Of a DNA stretch of 62,978 nt, positions 27,704 through 39,081 are shown piece by piece. The position numbers and the translations under genes were made by a program. This DNA comes from Thiotrichaceae bacterium (GTDB taxonomy: Bacteria; Pseudomonadota; Gammaproteobacteria; SZUA-140): NCBI GenBank assembly GCA_002401765.2, contig NVTY02000008.1, positions 1-62,978 on the forward strand, given 5' to 3'. How positions within the stretch are numbered: the stretch's first letter is position 1; every line of letters starts with the position of its first letter. The notes below the pieces were generated by a model. The model was not told the DNA's origin and did not search any database. It saw only the letters and a program-made list of their open reading frames with translations.

Positions 27704-27997
27704 ATGAACCCGATACCCAAAGAAAATATATTGGCCGCCAGCGAAGGGCTAAAAGCGATTGCACATGAAATCCGCCTGACTGTTCTATGCCACCTTCTTC
27801 AAGCACCAATGACCGTCAGCGAACTGCTAGAGGCGACTGGTGCTGAACAGACAAATCTATCGAAACACCTCTCAAAAATGCGCCTGCTAGGACTGGTTGA
27901 AACTGAGAAACAAGGGAATTTTATTCAATACCGTATCGCCAATCCTGAGTGGGGCGATGTGATCAACGCACTGAAGAAAATCTATTGTCCAGACTGA
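27704..27997 (+). CDS. BigR/SqrR-like sulfide/persulfide-sensing ArsR-family regulator
   Basis: 97 residues of winged helix (ALKAIAHEIRLTVLCHLL, then LSKHLSKMRLLGLVETEKQGN). Two cysteines, C29 and C95, are 66 residues apart. This spacing equals that of the two cysteines that form a polysulfide bridge in SqrR and BigR (established for those proteins), and no other metal-site cysteines are present. An in-frame ATG at 27677 lies inside the operator, so 27704 is the preferred start. It heads an operon with rhodanese, persulfide dioxygenase and a TauE exporter, which supports the sulfide role. Confidence 0.8.
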   Translation: MNPIPKENILAASEGLKAIAHEIRLTVLCHLLQAPMTVSELLEATGAEQTNLSKHLSKMRLLGLVETEKQGNFIQYRIANPEWGDVINALKKIYCPD

Positions 27998-28010
27998 AAA
28001 GGAGTTACTA

Positions 28011-28538
28011 ATGAGCAACATCGCAGCCAAAGCGCTTCATAATAAAATTGAGCAAGGTGAAGTACATCACCTGATTGATGTACGCACCATCCCTGAATTT
28101 AATTCAGAAAGTATCGATGCTGCGTGTCGAAATATCCCACTAGACAGGATCAGTACACTCGACTTGCCCAAAGAGAGTGAGATCATTCTGGTCTGCGCAT
28201 CGGGCAATCGAAGTTCACGCGCCAGAGAAACTCTGGTTGAACAAGGCTTCACCAACGTCTATAGCCTGGATGGCGGACTCGCCGACTGGAAAGGCAACAA
28301 GTTACCCACTAAAAATGTAAAAGGCACTCTACCTATTATGAGGCAGGTACAAATTGCAGCGGGTATATTAATACTAGTTGGTACTCTTGGCTCACTGTTT
28401 ATTGCTTCACCATTGATCTGGCTGGCAGTTTTTGTCGGTGCAGGGCTCGCCTTCGCTGGGCTCTCAGGCTGGTGTGGGATGGCTATTCTGCTTGGGTATA
28501 TGCCATGGAATAAAAAACTACAGGCGTGTTCATCATGA
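28011..28538 (+). CDS. Membrane rhodanese-domain protein (YgaP-like)
   Basis: 175 residues. Rhodanese domain about 5-105 with the active-site cysteine in LVCASGNRSSRA, followed by two hydrophobic segments (about 117-165) of the DUF2892 type. It transfers sulfane sulfur, here likely at the inner membrane. It follows the regulator by 13 bases and its stop overlaps the dioxygenase ATG (ATGA), so the genes are one transcription unit. Confidence 0.9.
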   Translation: MSNIAAKALHNKIEQGEVHHLIDVRTIPEFNSESIDAACRNIPLDRISTLDLPKESEIILVCASGNRSSRARETLVEQGFTNVYSLDGGLADWKGNKLPTKNVKGTLPIMRQVQIAAGILILVGTLGSLFIASPLIWLAVFVGAGLAFAGLSGWCGMAILLGYMPWNKKLQACSS

Positions 28539-29215
28539 TATTACGCCAACTGTTCGACCATGAAACCTACACCTTCACTTATTTGATAGCCGATGAAGCC
28601 AGTCGCGATGCCATCATCATTGATCCCGTAAAAGAGCAGCTGTCTCGTGACCTGAAGCTAATCGAAGAGCTAGGGCTAACACTACGCTATGCCGTCGATA
28701 CCCATGTCCACGCCGACCACATCACCTCCGCGGGTGCATTACGAAATGCAACCGACTGTAAAACAGGTGTCGGCATCGGCGGCGATGTTACCTGTGCAGA
28801 CCTCGCGCTAAACGATGGTGATGAAATCAAATTTGGCAACCATACGCTACACGTACTGACCACCCCAGGCCATACTGATAGCTGCCTAAGCTTTCGCACC
28901 GGTAATATCGTCTTTAGCGGTGATTCACTATTCATTCGCGGCACTGGACGTACCGATTTTCAGCAAGGTGATGCAGGAAAGTTGTATGACTCCATTAGCA
29001 ACAAACTCTACACCCTACCGGATGACACCATCGTCTATCCTGGGCATGACTATCGTGGCAACACCATCACAACCATCGGCGAAGAGAAGCAGTTTAATCC
29101 ACGCATGAAACACTCACGTGAACACTTTATTGAAAAAATGGCAGCGCTAGATTTACCAGATCCCAAAAAGATTATGGAGGCAGTACCTGCCAATCTCGCT
29201 TGCGGCGAAACATAA
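28535..29215 (+). CDS. Persulfide dioxygenase (ETHE1-like metallo-beta-lactamase fold)
   Basis: 226 residues. Metal and substrate landmarks: DTHVHADHITSAGAL, the TPGHTDSC histidine, FSGDSLFIRGTGRTDF and IVYPGHDY. The single-domain architecture and the operon place it as the enzyme oxidising glutathione persulfide to sulfite with oxygen, a step of sulfide detoxification. The GRTDFQQGD motif is typical of ETHE1/Blh proteins rather than of glyoxalase II. Start ATG 28535 overlaps the rhodanese stop. The sulfite made could be exported by the next gene. Confidence 0.92.
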   Translation: MILRQLFDHETYTFTYLIADEASRDAIIIDPVKEQLSRDLKLIEELGLTLRYAVDTHVHADHITSAGALRNATDCKTGVGIGGDVTCADLALNDGDEIKFGNHTLHVLTTPGHTDSCLSFRTGNIVFSGDSLFIRGTGRTDFQQGDAGKLYDSISNKLYTLPDDTIVYPGHDYRGNTITTIGEEKQFNPRMKHSREHFIEKMAALDLPDPKKIMEAVPANLACGET

Positions 29216-29218
29216 AGC

Positions 29219-29968
29219 ATGTCACTGCTTTTATGGCCGCTTGCGTTTATTGTCGGCATCATTCTCGCGCTGTTTGGCGCAGGCGGTGGTATGACCACCG
29301 TGCCACTATTGATCTACTTTGGCGACATCCCGGTTAAGGAGGCTATCGCAATGAGCCTATGGGTAGTCGCAGGCGTCAGTCTTACGGCCGTCATCCACCA
29401 GCGAGTCTGGAAAGTCCTGCATATGAAGCTACTAATCACCTTTGGCATCAGCGGCATCGTTGGCAGTTATGCCGGCGCCAATCTTGGCATTATGATTTCG
29501 GAGCAATTGCAGTCGATTCTTTTTTCACTGTTGCTGGTGATCGTCGCCATCTGGTTATTGCTAAAAAAATCAGCGCCCACCCCTGCGGCTCACAAAGAGA
29601 AAACCTTCAACTATATTTTTGCAGCCGGTGTTGGCGTTGCCATCGGCATCCTCACCGGCATCCTCGGTGTCGGCGGCGGTTTTTTGCTAGTACCTGCACT
29701 GATTTGGCTGGGCGTTTCACAAATGCCACTCACCGTTGCCCATTCGCTGGTATTGATTATCCTTAACTCAGTCGTCGCGGGTTCACGTTATGCAGAGACA
29801 ATAGAGATCGATGTTCCATTAACGGTTGGCGTCGTGGTAGCCGCCAGCATGGGCGCCATCATCGGTGGCATACTACTCAAAAAGATCCCTCAAAAAAACC
29901 TGCAAAAAAGCTTTGCCTTTGCGCTACTGCTGCTTGGCCTATTAATGGCCTCAAAGAACTTTATTTAA
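29219..29968 (+). CDS. TauE/SafE sulfite-exporter family membrane protein
   Basis: 249 residues with about eight hydrophobic helices and the internal duplication of the family (FGAGGGMTTVPLL near residue 20 and LGVGGGFLLVPALI near residue 155). It begins 3 bases after the dioxygenase stop, so it probably removes sulfite made by the operon; substrate is inferred from context. Its stop overlaps by 4 bases the stop of the convergent TolB-like gene. Confidence 0.9.
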   Translation: MSLLLWPLAFIVGIILALFGAGGGMTTVPLLIYFGDIPVKEAIAMSLWVVAGVSLTAVIHQRVWKVLHMKLLITFGISGIVGSYAGANLGIMISEQLQSILFSLLLVIVAIWLLLKKSAPTPAAHKEKTFNYIFAAGVGVAIGILTGILGVGGGFLLVPALIWLGVSQMPLTVAHSLVLIILNSVVAGSRYAETIEIDVPLTVGVVVAASMGAIIGGILLKKIPQKNLQKSFAFALLLLGLLMASKNFI

Positions 29969-31059
29969 AACGCCTGCAAGGCTACCTGAGGTGCTGCCAC
30001 CTCTATAGCAGCCACCCCTAGCGAACTAATATCCATCAAAAATATCGTCAATTTACGTGAACCTTTATCTGCACTGCGCGATGATGAGAATGACAACAAC
30101 TGGCCATCCGGCGAGATCGATGGAAATCCATCGAAGGCAGCGCTCGTCGTCAAGCGCGTCTGTTTACCGCTGACAATATCCATCATATAAATTTCAAAGT
30201 TATAAGGCGGCAACATCTTGGCAAAAGCAAAGTGCCGGCCATCCGGCGCGGGATATGGTGCCCAGTTAACCTGCCCATCGTTGGTGATGCGTGTTAGCTC
30301 ACTGCCGTCATGCTTAACGGTGTAGATATCCATGCCTCGGTTGCGGTCATGTTCCTTTGCCTTTGACCATGCGCGAAAAATAATCGTCTCACTATCGGGC
30401 ATGTAAAACGCACCGCCCTCCTGCATATCAGGCGTATGGGTGACCTGAATTTCATCACTGCCGTCTGGGCGCACGCGCCACAGATCCAGCATGCCATTGG
30501 TTTCTCGGGTAAAGAGCACCCACTCACCATCGGGTGAGACCGAGACCTCGGCGTCATACTGGCGGTTATTTGTCAGACGCTTGACGTTTGAGCCGTCAAC
30601 ATTCGCGGTATATAACTCAGCGCCCTGCGGGTAATCCCCCACCTTTGACCAGTTGCCGCGCGGCATATCCATATTGTCCATCGTTGAGGTAAAGACCACG
30701 CGCTTATTGTCGGGAAAGAAAAAGGAACAGGCGTCATTACCCACATCGTTAATCTCACGTACGCTGCGCCCATCAATGCTTGCAATGTTAATGTGATAGG
30801 CCTCGGATGCCTTCGATTTCGCGTAAAATATCAATTGCTTACTATCAGGTGAAAAGTAAGACTCAACTGCACGGTCAACATTCGGCAACTGCCAGATCGG
30901 CAATTCATTCGCCTCAGACAGGGTGCGTTTTTTGGTTTCCCAGCCAGTATAACCATCCACGACCGGCATGATGGGCGATGTCGCCTCATGCGCAATCGCA
31001 GCAAAACTCATCGCGCCAAACAATACAATCCCCACTCCCTGCAGCCCTGATCTCATCAT
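29965..31059 (-). CDS. Exported TolB-like WD40/PD40 beta-propeller protein
   Basis: 364 residues from ATG 31059, chosen for GGGGAATGG before it and the signal peptide (GLQGVGIVLFGAMSFAAIAHEA). Repeated PD40 units follow: YFSPDSKQLIFYAK, FFPDNKRVVFTSTMD, VSPDGEWVLFTRETNG, MPDSETIIFRAWSK, APDGRHFAFAKM and ISPDGQLLSFSSSRSA. The protein probably senses or binds peptide-like ligands in the periplasm as TolB propellers do; no enzyme motif. A longer open frame to 31221 encodes a repeat DNA element and is ignored. Confidence 0.85.
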   Translation of the reverse strand: MMRSGLQGVGIVLFGAMSFAAIAHEATSPIMPVVDGYTGWETKKRTLSEANELPIWQLPNVDRAVESYFSPDSKQLIFYAKSKASEAYHINIASIDGRSVREINDVGNDACSFFFPDNKRVVFTSTMDNMDMPRGNWSKVGDYPQGAELYTANVDGSNVKRLTNNRQYDAEVSVSPDGEWVLFTRETNGMLDLWRVRPDGSDEIQVTHTPDMQEGGAFYMPDSETIIFRAWSKAKEHDRNRGMDIYTVKHDGSELTRITNDGQVNWAPYPAPDGRHFAFAKMLPPYNFEIYMMDIVSGKQTRLTTSAAFDGFPSISPDGQLLSFSSSRSADKGSRKLTIFLMDISSLGVAAIEVAAPQVALQAF

Positions 31060-31192
31060 CCATTCCCCGTCTATAGCAATACTTATCCGAATGGATAGCA
31101 AGAAGCGTGCACACGCCTCACAGGAGTGTTTTTGTTGAACTGCGAGTTGGGCTATGATCGAGTCAAGGCAGCACCAATAAAACAAAAACATG

Positions 31193-31272
31193 TCATTACG
31201 AGCGGAGCGAAGTAATCTCATACTAAAGCACAGAGATTGCTTCGTCGCTTCACTCCTCGCAATGACATTTGG
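31193..31272. repeat. Palindromic repeat with ATGTCATTACGAGCGGAGCG arms
   Basis: ATGTCATTACGAGCGGAGCG ... AATCTC is matched by GAGATT ... CGCTTCACTCCTCGCAATGACAT, giving a long stem-loop of about 80 bases. Similar CATTGCGAGGAGCGAAG-type repeats are widely dispersed in bacterial genomes. The arms are diverged from each other. Confidence 0.7.
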
Positions 31273-31313
31273 CTTTGAACCCCTAAGACAATAATGGAAT
31301 ATGGACTGACTCT

Positions 31314-34300
31314 ATGATGACCCAACAACCGCTGCCAATCCTACGCCTGCTGCTGACACTGTTCACCTGCGTCATCGCGTCGACTGCTCATGCTAATAGC
31401 GATACCGCCAAGACGATCCATCACACATTGAACATCAAACTTGAACCGGGCAGCTCAACCATCACCGCGCAGGACACCATCACCCTGCCCGACCATTTAG
31501 CCTCACTGCCCTATTTTGAATTTCTGTTACATGCAGGCCTCAACCCCCAATCCAGCACTCATTCAATTGAGACAGTCGCGACACCCAGCAACTCTATCCA
31601 ACATCATTACCGAGTAACACTCACCGCAGATAAACAAGCGATTACACTCAACTACAGCGGTATTATCAATCACCCGATCAGCGCTACAGGTGAGCAATAC
31701 GCGCGTGGTTTTAAAGAGACCCCGGGGTTAATCGACAAAGAAGGGATCTTTCTCGCCGGTTCAACATTGTGGTACCCGCTGGTACCGGAGCAACTGGTGA
31801 GCTTTGAACTCTCCATCTCGCTCCCAGAGGGATGGAGTGCGGTCAGTCAAGGGTCTCGGATACCGACGCTTCTTGAGGCACTGCCCGGCTGGACAAATGT
31901 GATGTGGCAAGAGAAACAGCCGCAGGATGATATCTTTATCATCGCCAACCGCTTCCATGAATATAGTCAGAGTGCAGGGGCGACTGAGGCGATGGTCTTT
32001 CTACGTGATGCCGATGAAACGCTGGCACAAAAATACCTCGACACCACTGCTCAGTATCTTTCGATGTACAACAAGCTGTTTGGCCTCTACCCTTATCAAA
32101 AATTTGCGATGGTGGAAAACTTCTGGGACACCGGCTACGGCATGCCCTCATTCACCCTGCTCGGCCCACGGGTGATCCGCTTCCCATTCATCCTACACTC
32201 ATCATTCCCACATGAGATCCTGCACAACTGGTGGGGCAACGGTGTCTTTGTCGACTACAGCCAGGGCAACTGGGCCGAAGGACTGACGACTTACCTTGCC
32301 GATCATCTAATTGCCGAACAACGCGGCCACGCCATCAGTTACCGTCGCGACATTCTGCAACGTTATAGCGATTTTGTGAGTGATGGGCGCGACTTCCCAC
32401 TCAGCGAATTCCGCTCACGCCATAGCGCCGCGACGGAGGCGGTCGGCTACGGTAAAACACTGATGCTGTTTCATATGCTGCGCCAGCAGCTCGGCAATCG
32501 TGATTTTGTACGCGCATTGGCGCGCCTCTATCGCCAACAACAATTTGAGATCACCAGCTTTGGTGATGTAGAAGCGGTCTTTAGCGCATCGAGTGACACC
32601 AAGCTCGCGCCATTTTTTGAACAGTGGGTACAACGCGCAGGGGCTCCCAGTCTTAAACTAACCCATGCTTCGGCCACCAAACAAGGCACTCAATACTCAT
32701 TAAAAGCATCGCTGGTTCAACAACAGGCCGGCAGTCCATTTAAGCTACAAATCCCCGTAATGATTTACCTCGAGGGACAAAGTGAACCACATGTCGAGAT
32801 GGTGACGATGGCATCCGCACAGACGCATATTTCTCTCACCTTTGATGCCCGCCCACTACGCATAGAAGTCGATCCGATGTTTGACCTCTTCCGCCGCCTC
32901 GACGATAAAGAGATTCCATCCGCACTGTCACAGGGCTTTGGTGCAGAGCATGTCTTGATGCTGCTGCCATCCAAGGCTGATCACAAGCTACTCAGTGAAT
33001 ACCGCAATATGGCACAGGCATGGGCACGCAACCAGCCGGGCGACTGGCAGGTCAAACTTGATAGTGAGATCACACAACTGCCGAGTGATCGCGCGGTATG
33101 GATTCTCGGCTGGAACAACCTGTTTAGCAGCACCGTTAAAGCGGCACTTAAAGAACAGGGGGTATCGCTCAATGGCGACACCCTGATCCTCAAAGAGAAG
33201 TCACTCGCCATCGCCAACCACTCAGCAATGCTCACCGCACGCCACCCTGAAAACAGTGGCGCAACATTGATATGGCTCGCCACCAGTCGCGCAGCAGCGG
33301 TGCCCGCCCTTGCGCGCAAATTGCCGCATTACCGTAAATACAGTTACCTTGTATTTGAGGGTGATGAAGGCAATAACGTCGCCAAAGGGCAATGGCGTGT
33401 GTTGAACTCACCCATGAGCCTGGACTTTCACTATTCTGATCATGCCGGGAAGGACAACTCAAATCGTGACAATTTCAAACTCACCCCTGCCGTTGCTTTG
33501 GCACAACTGCCTCCCGTTTTCTCTGCAAAAAGAATGCTGACCGATGTCGCCTTTCTCGCCAGCAAAGCGATGCAAGGACGAGGCCTCGGCACACCCGAGC
33601 TGGACCAAGCCGCTGACTACATCGCCCATGAATTTAAGAAAATGGGGCTGCAACCGGGCGGCGATAACAATGGTTTCTTTCAACGCTGGTCTGAGGATGT
33701 GGGTGCACCGCTCGGCGAAATTCAGCTGACCAATGTGGTCGCGGTATTACCTGGCAGCAAGCCCCAACTGGCAGGCGAAAGCCTGGTGATTAGCGCCCAC
33801 TACGACCACCTCGGTCTCGGCTGGCCTGATGTTCACAAGGGCGATGAAGGCAAGGCCCACCTCGGTGCGGATGACAACGCCAGTGGTGTGGCGGTGATGC
33901 TGGAGGTGGCACGCCAAGTAAGCAAAAAATGGAATCCGGCCCGCAGCATTGTGTTTATTGCATTCACCGCTGAAGAAGCGGGCCTGCGCGGCTCTCAGCA
34001 TTACACCCATGCGATAAGTGCGCTACCGGCACGTCAGGCAATTGCAGTCTTGAACCTCGACACAGTGGGTCGCGTGGGCTCTGGCCCGGTAACGGTATTC
34101 GGCACTCAGTCAGCACGTGAGCTGCTACATGTGATCCGCGGTGCCGGTTTTGTCAGCGGGATTCAAACCCAGGCCATCAATACCGATTTGGGCTTTAGTG
34201 ATCAAAAGAGCTTCTACGATATTGGTGTGCCTGGTGTGCAATTCTTTGGCTCAGCACATCATGATTTTCATCGTCCCACCGACACCATTGAACGGATCGA

Positions 34301-34697
34301 TAGCGCGGGCATGGTAAAGGTCGCCACCATTCTTAAGGAGACCGCAGAGTACCTCGCCAACACCCCGGGCGGCCTGACAGTCAACCTACCCAAAGCAGCG
34401 CCTCAAAAGCGCTCACAGAGAGCGAGGCAAGGCCGTCGCGTCAGCGTCGGCACCATGCCTGACTTTGCGTTTAGTGGCAATGGCGTGCGCATCACCGGCA
34501 CCACCCCCAACTCCCCCGCCGCACAAGCAGGGTTAGCCAATGGCGACATCCTCACCCACATCAACGGCAAGACGATAAGCGACCTCGCAGCCTATGCCAG
34601 CGTGCTGCGTTCGCTCAAGGCGGGAGAGACCATCACACTGCAATACCAGCGCAATGGCAATCATCATCAGGTGGAAATTACGGCCATCGAAAGGTGA
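31314..34697 (+). CDS. Exported M1-M28-PDZ triple-domain peptidase
   Basis: 1127 residues. Signal peptide (LLLTLFTCVIASTAHA); M1-type domain about 30-520 with HEILHNWWGN (about residue 300) and the zinc Glu in WAEGLTTYLADH (about 321). A linker region (about 540-720) follows. An M28 aminopeptidase domain (about 740-1010) has VISAHYDHLGLG, GADDNASGVAV, FTAEEAGLRGSQHY and HDFHRPTDTIERID for two zinc ions. A PDZ domain ends it (about 1035-1120, SPAAQAGLANGDILTHINGK). All metal sites look complete. Both exopeptidase folds in one periplasmic or surface protein suggest peptide scavenging. An M1-M28 fusion is unusual. Confidence 0.85.
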   Translation: MMTQQPLPILRLLLTLFTCVIASTAHANSDTAKTIHHTLNIKLEPGSSTITAQDTITLPDHLASLPYFEFLLHAGLNPQSSTHSIETVATPSNSIQHHYRVTLTADKQAITLNYSGIINHPISATGEQYARGFKETPGLIDKEGIFLAGSTLWYPLVPEQLVSFELSISLPEGWSAVSQGSRIPTLLEALPGWTNVMWQEKQPQDDIFIIANRFHEYSQSAGATEAMVFLRDADETLAQKYLDTTAQYLSMYNKLFGLYPYQKFAMVENFWDTGYGMPSFTLLGPRVIRFPFILHSSFPHEILHNWWGNGVFVDYSQGNWAEGLTTYLADHLIAEQRGHAISYRRDILQRYSDFVSDGRDFPLSEFRSRHSAATEAVGYGKTLMLFHMLRQQLGNRDFVRALARLYRQQQFEITSFGDVEAVFSASSDTKLAPFFEQWVQRAGAPSLKLTHASATKQGTQYSLKASLVQQQAGSPFKLQIPVMIYLEGQSEPHVEMVTMASAQTHISLTFDARPLRIEVDPMFDLFRRLDDKEIPSALSQGFGAEHVLMLLPSKADHKLLSEYRNMAQAWARNQPGDWQVKLDSEITQLPSDRAVWILGWNNLFSSTVKAALKEQGVSLNGDTLILKEKSLAIANHSAMLTARHPENSGATLIWLATSRAAAVPALARKLPHYRKYSYLVFEGDEGNNVAKGQWRVLNSPMSLDFHYSDHAGKDNSNRDNFKLTPAVALAQLPPVFSAKRMLTDVAFLASKAMQGRGLGTPELDQAADYIAHEFKKMGLQPGGDNNGFFQRWSEDVGAPLGEIQLTNVVAVLPGSKPQLAGESLVISAHYDHLGLGWPDVHKGDEGKAHLGADDNASGVAVMLEVARQVSKKWNPARSIVFIAFTAEEAGLRGSQHYTHAISALPARQAIAVLNLDTVGRVGSGPVTVFGTQSARELLHVIRGAGFVSGIQTQAINTDLGFSDQKSFYDIGVPGVQFFGSAHHDFHRPTDTIERIDSAGMVKVATILKETAEYLANTPGGLTVNLPKAAPQKRSQRARQGRRVSVGTMPDFAFSGNGVRITGTTPNSPAAQAGLANGDILTHINGKTISDLAAYASVLRSLKAGETITLQYQRNGNHHQVEITAIER

Positions 34698-34783
34698 TCA
34701 AAGCCAGTAATAACCATTCTATTAATAGGAAATAAAGCCCTATGAAAACCATGGTGGAAGGGACTATGATAGAGAGGATAACG

Positions 34784-34966
34784 AGGAGGCTGTCGGACTT
34801 AGGATGAACCTACTGCAGAAAACCATTTCGATCCATTTCTTCGATCCTTTTCGTTGAATATGCCCAATATTCATCTCAAACGACCCAATAAATGGATTTT
34901 GCTATGCCCTCTGGCTACAAAATGGTTTTCCCTCGCCACGATCATCACCTAAGCCCGACAGCCTCC
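34784..34966. mobile_element. MITE-like element family A, copy 2 (inverted)
   Basis: GGAGGCTGTCGGACTTAGG on the left and CCTAAGCCCGACAGCCTCC on the right. The whole element is the reverse complement of the copy at 11332-11502, for example GAATATTGGGCATATTCAACG in both. Copies differ by substitutions and small indels. No coding capacity. Confidence 0.75.
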
Positions 34967-35023
34967 TAGAGACATAATTTAAACCATTTGTTAGCAGCCT
35001 AAATATAGAGACACCTTCAAATT

Positions 35024-35509
35024 ATGAATGCAATCAGCAAAGTCGAACTCATTAAAAACTCCCCGCTCGGTAAAGACCTTAGCCCAGCACATTGCGAAAC
35101 ACTCGCGGCCATCATTGAAGTGCGCGACCTGAAAAAAGGCGAAGAGCTGCTTTCTGAAGGCCATGTGGATCACACCCTTTATGTGCCGATCAGCGGCAAG
35201 ATCTCTGTTATTAAAGATTCCGGTGGCGGCCAGGAAGATCAGCTACATGTACTCGTACCCGGAGAACTAGCAGGGGCAATGGGGTTCCTTGATGGAAAAG
35301 AACATAGTGCGACCCTACGCGCGCTGACTGACACACAGGTTTTCTGTATTGAACAATCAAAATTTGAAACGCTGGTTTCATCTGAGCCAACCATCGTTTA
35401 TCAGGTCATGCGCTCGATTGTTCGCGATATTCACGGCATCGTTAAAACCATGAACAACAGCCATGTTGAACTTTCAAACTACATCAACAAACAACACGGT
35501 CGCTACTGA
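35024..35509 (+). CDS. Cyclic nucleotide-binding domain protein without DNA-binding domain
   Basis: 161 residues. A cNMP fold (about 15-130): GEELLSEGHVDHTLYVPISGKISVIKD, then LVPGELAGAMGFLDGKEHSATLRALTDTQVFCIEQ. It ends with a helix without the Crp/Fnr helix-turn-helix, so it is not a classical regulator. It may be a sensor that binds a partner; the ligand is unknown. Starts at ATG 35024 about 60 bases after MITE A and is followed after 22 bases by a small exported protein. Confidence 0.85.
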   Translation: MNAISKVELIKNSPLGKDLSPAHCETLAAIIEVRDLKKGEELLSEGHVDHTLYVPISGKISVIKDSGGGQEDQLHVLVPGELAGAMGFLDGKEHSATLRALTDTQVFCIEQSKFETLVSSEPTIVYQVMRSIVRDIHGIVKTMNNSHVELSNYINKQHGRY

Positions 35510-35531
35510 TAACCAGCATTGATACCAGGCG

Positions 35532-35924
35532 ATGCAGACTCGACGCCTGGCCAGCGCACTGCTTCTCGCTGGCCATGTCACCACCACCTCAGCCGATGTT
35601 CCCAGCGCACAACGGCACGAAGTGGAACACCTGCTAAATTTCATCGCCAACACCACCTGCATCATCACTCGCAACGGTTCCTTGCATAACGGGCCAGAAG
35701 CCTTATCTCATATCAAAAGAAAGTATGCCTATTATCGGGAAGCAATCACCTCTACCGAAGAGTTTATTGAACGCTCTGCGAGTAAGAGCACGCTTAGTGG
35801 TGAGGCTTATACCGTGCGGTGTGCGGATCGGGCGGTGATCGCTACTCGGGAGTGGCTGTTGTATGAGCTGGGGGAATATCGTGACAAGGGCACAGACAAG
35901 TCATCGACAGTGAACGTCCAATAA
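35532..35924 (+). CDS. Exported DUF5329-like protein
   Basis: 130 residues. A short hydrophobic start (RLASALLLAGHVTTTSA) may be a signal. The rest has HEVEHLLNFIANTTCIITRNGSLHNGPEALSHIKRKYAYY, AITSTEEFIERSASKSTLSG and YTVRCADRA, the pattern I associate with DUF5329. Two cysteines (T-C-I and V-R-C) may bridge. Function is unknown. Probably cotranscribed with the cNMP-binding gene. Confidence 0.7.
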   Translation: MQTRRLASALLLAGHVTTTSADVPSAQRHEVEHLLNFIANTTCIITRNGSLHNGPEALSHIKRKYAYYREAITSTEEFIERSASKSTLSGEAYTVRCADRAVIATREWLLYELGEYRDKGTDKSSTVNVQ

Positions 35925-36096
35925 CGCTCAATATACCCGTAGCGAAAACACAAACATTCTTAGCCATAGCACAAACCACCATACTGATTAAAAGTCAGAT
36001 TCATAACAGCCAAACACAGCCAAACAAAAACCCCACTCTAATCACTCAAAACAGCGCTTATGCATTGGACTTTTGTAGCCCAGGCAACATTTTAAT

Positions 36097-38367
<2,271 letters not shown>

Positions 38368-38434
38368 TTACCCCAAAACCGATCTAAAATCAGCGCGATA
38401 GAGAATCAACTTTACTAGATATTAATAATAGTAA

Positions 38435-38573
38435 GAGACCTTTGCACGAGAACTAGTTTTCGTTCCAGCAAGGCATAAATGACCGAAAAAACGGAGTTTA
38501 CACGTAGTAAATGACTTTTTTGAGGCCATTTATAACGCAGCTGGAGCGGAAAATAGACTCGTGCAAAGGTCTC
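38435..38573. mobile_element. MITE-like element B with 5-base target duplication
   Basis: GAGACCTTTGCACGAG on the left is exactly inverted on the right (CTCGTGCAAAGGTCTC), enclosing an almost fully palindromic interior. AGTAA stands immediately outside both ends and is the probable target duplication. The element lies between icd and the DUF6394-like gene; the rest of the 354-base gap (38323-38676) holds nothing else I recognise. Confidence 0.85.
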
Positions 38574-38676
38574 AGTAAAGGCGACATCACAAACTAAAGT
38601 TGAATTAGTGATACCTCATTAAACACGCTATCATTCACCCATCGCTACCTAGCGCCTCAGACATTGGAGTTTTACC

Positions 38677-39060
38677 ATGAACCTTGAGAAGGTCGTTTTT
38701 GCCTTTTTTATTCTATTAGCACTGACACTCAATTTTGGGTTCTTTCTTGGCGACATCGATGTTGTCCATCACCACAGTGTTTACGAGCTGTTCGCGGCAA
38801 TTGTCGTCAGCCTGATCGCCACGGTATTAAAGTTTGGTGATCGCACACACCTGGGTGCACTACTGCTATCGACCAGTTTGGTAGCCGACCTTCAATTAAT
38901 CATGGCCGCCGTGGTGTGGGCCTTTGCAGAGCATATTACCGGCACCGGCATGACCCCCGGAGTAATGGCAATTATCGTCTCGCTCTCTGGCGGAGCACTA
39001 CTGGCTAATGTTACCTCGGTGGTGCTACTGGTGGCCGAAACCTTAACCGTACGCAGTTAA
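38677..39060 (+). CDS. DUF6394-like four-helix membrane protein
   Basis: 127 residues, mostly hydrophobic, with four membrane segments (about 7-26, 36-54, 65-88 and 98-122). It begins MNLEKVVFAFFILLALTLNFGFFLGDID and contains HHHSVYELFAAIVVSLIATVLKFGDRTHLG. I associate this with DUF6394 proteins found before K+ channel genes. It is 21 bases ahead of the channel gene, so it may be an accessory subunit. Confidence 0.75.
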   Translation: MNLEKVVFAFFILLALTLNFGFFLGDIDVVHHHSVYELFAAIVVSLIATVLKFGDRTHLGALLLSTSLVADLQLIMAAVVWAFAEHITGTGMTPGVMAIIVSLSGGALLANVTSVVLLVAETLTVRS

Positions 39061-39081
39061 ACAACGCGCCCAGCACCACCC

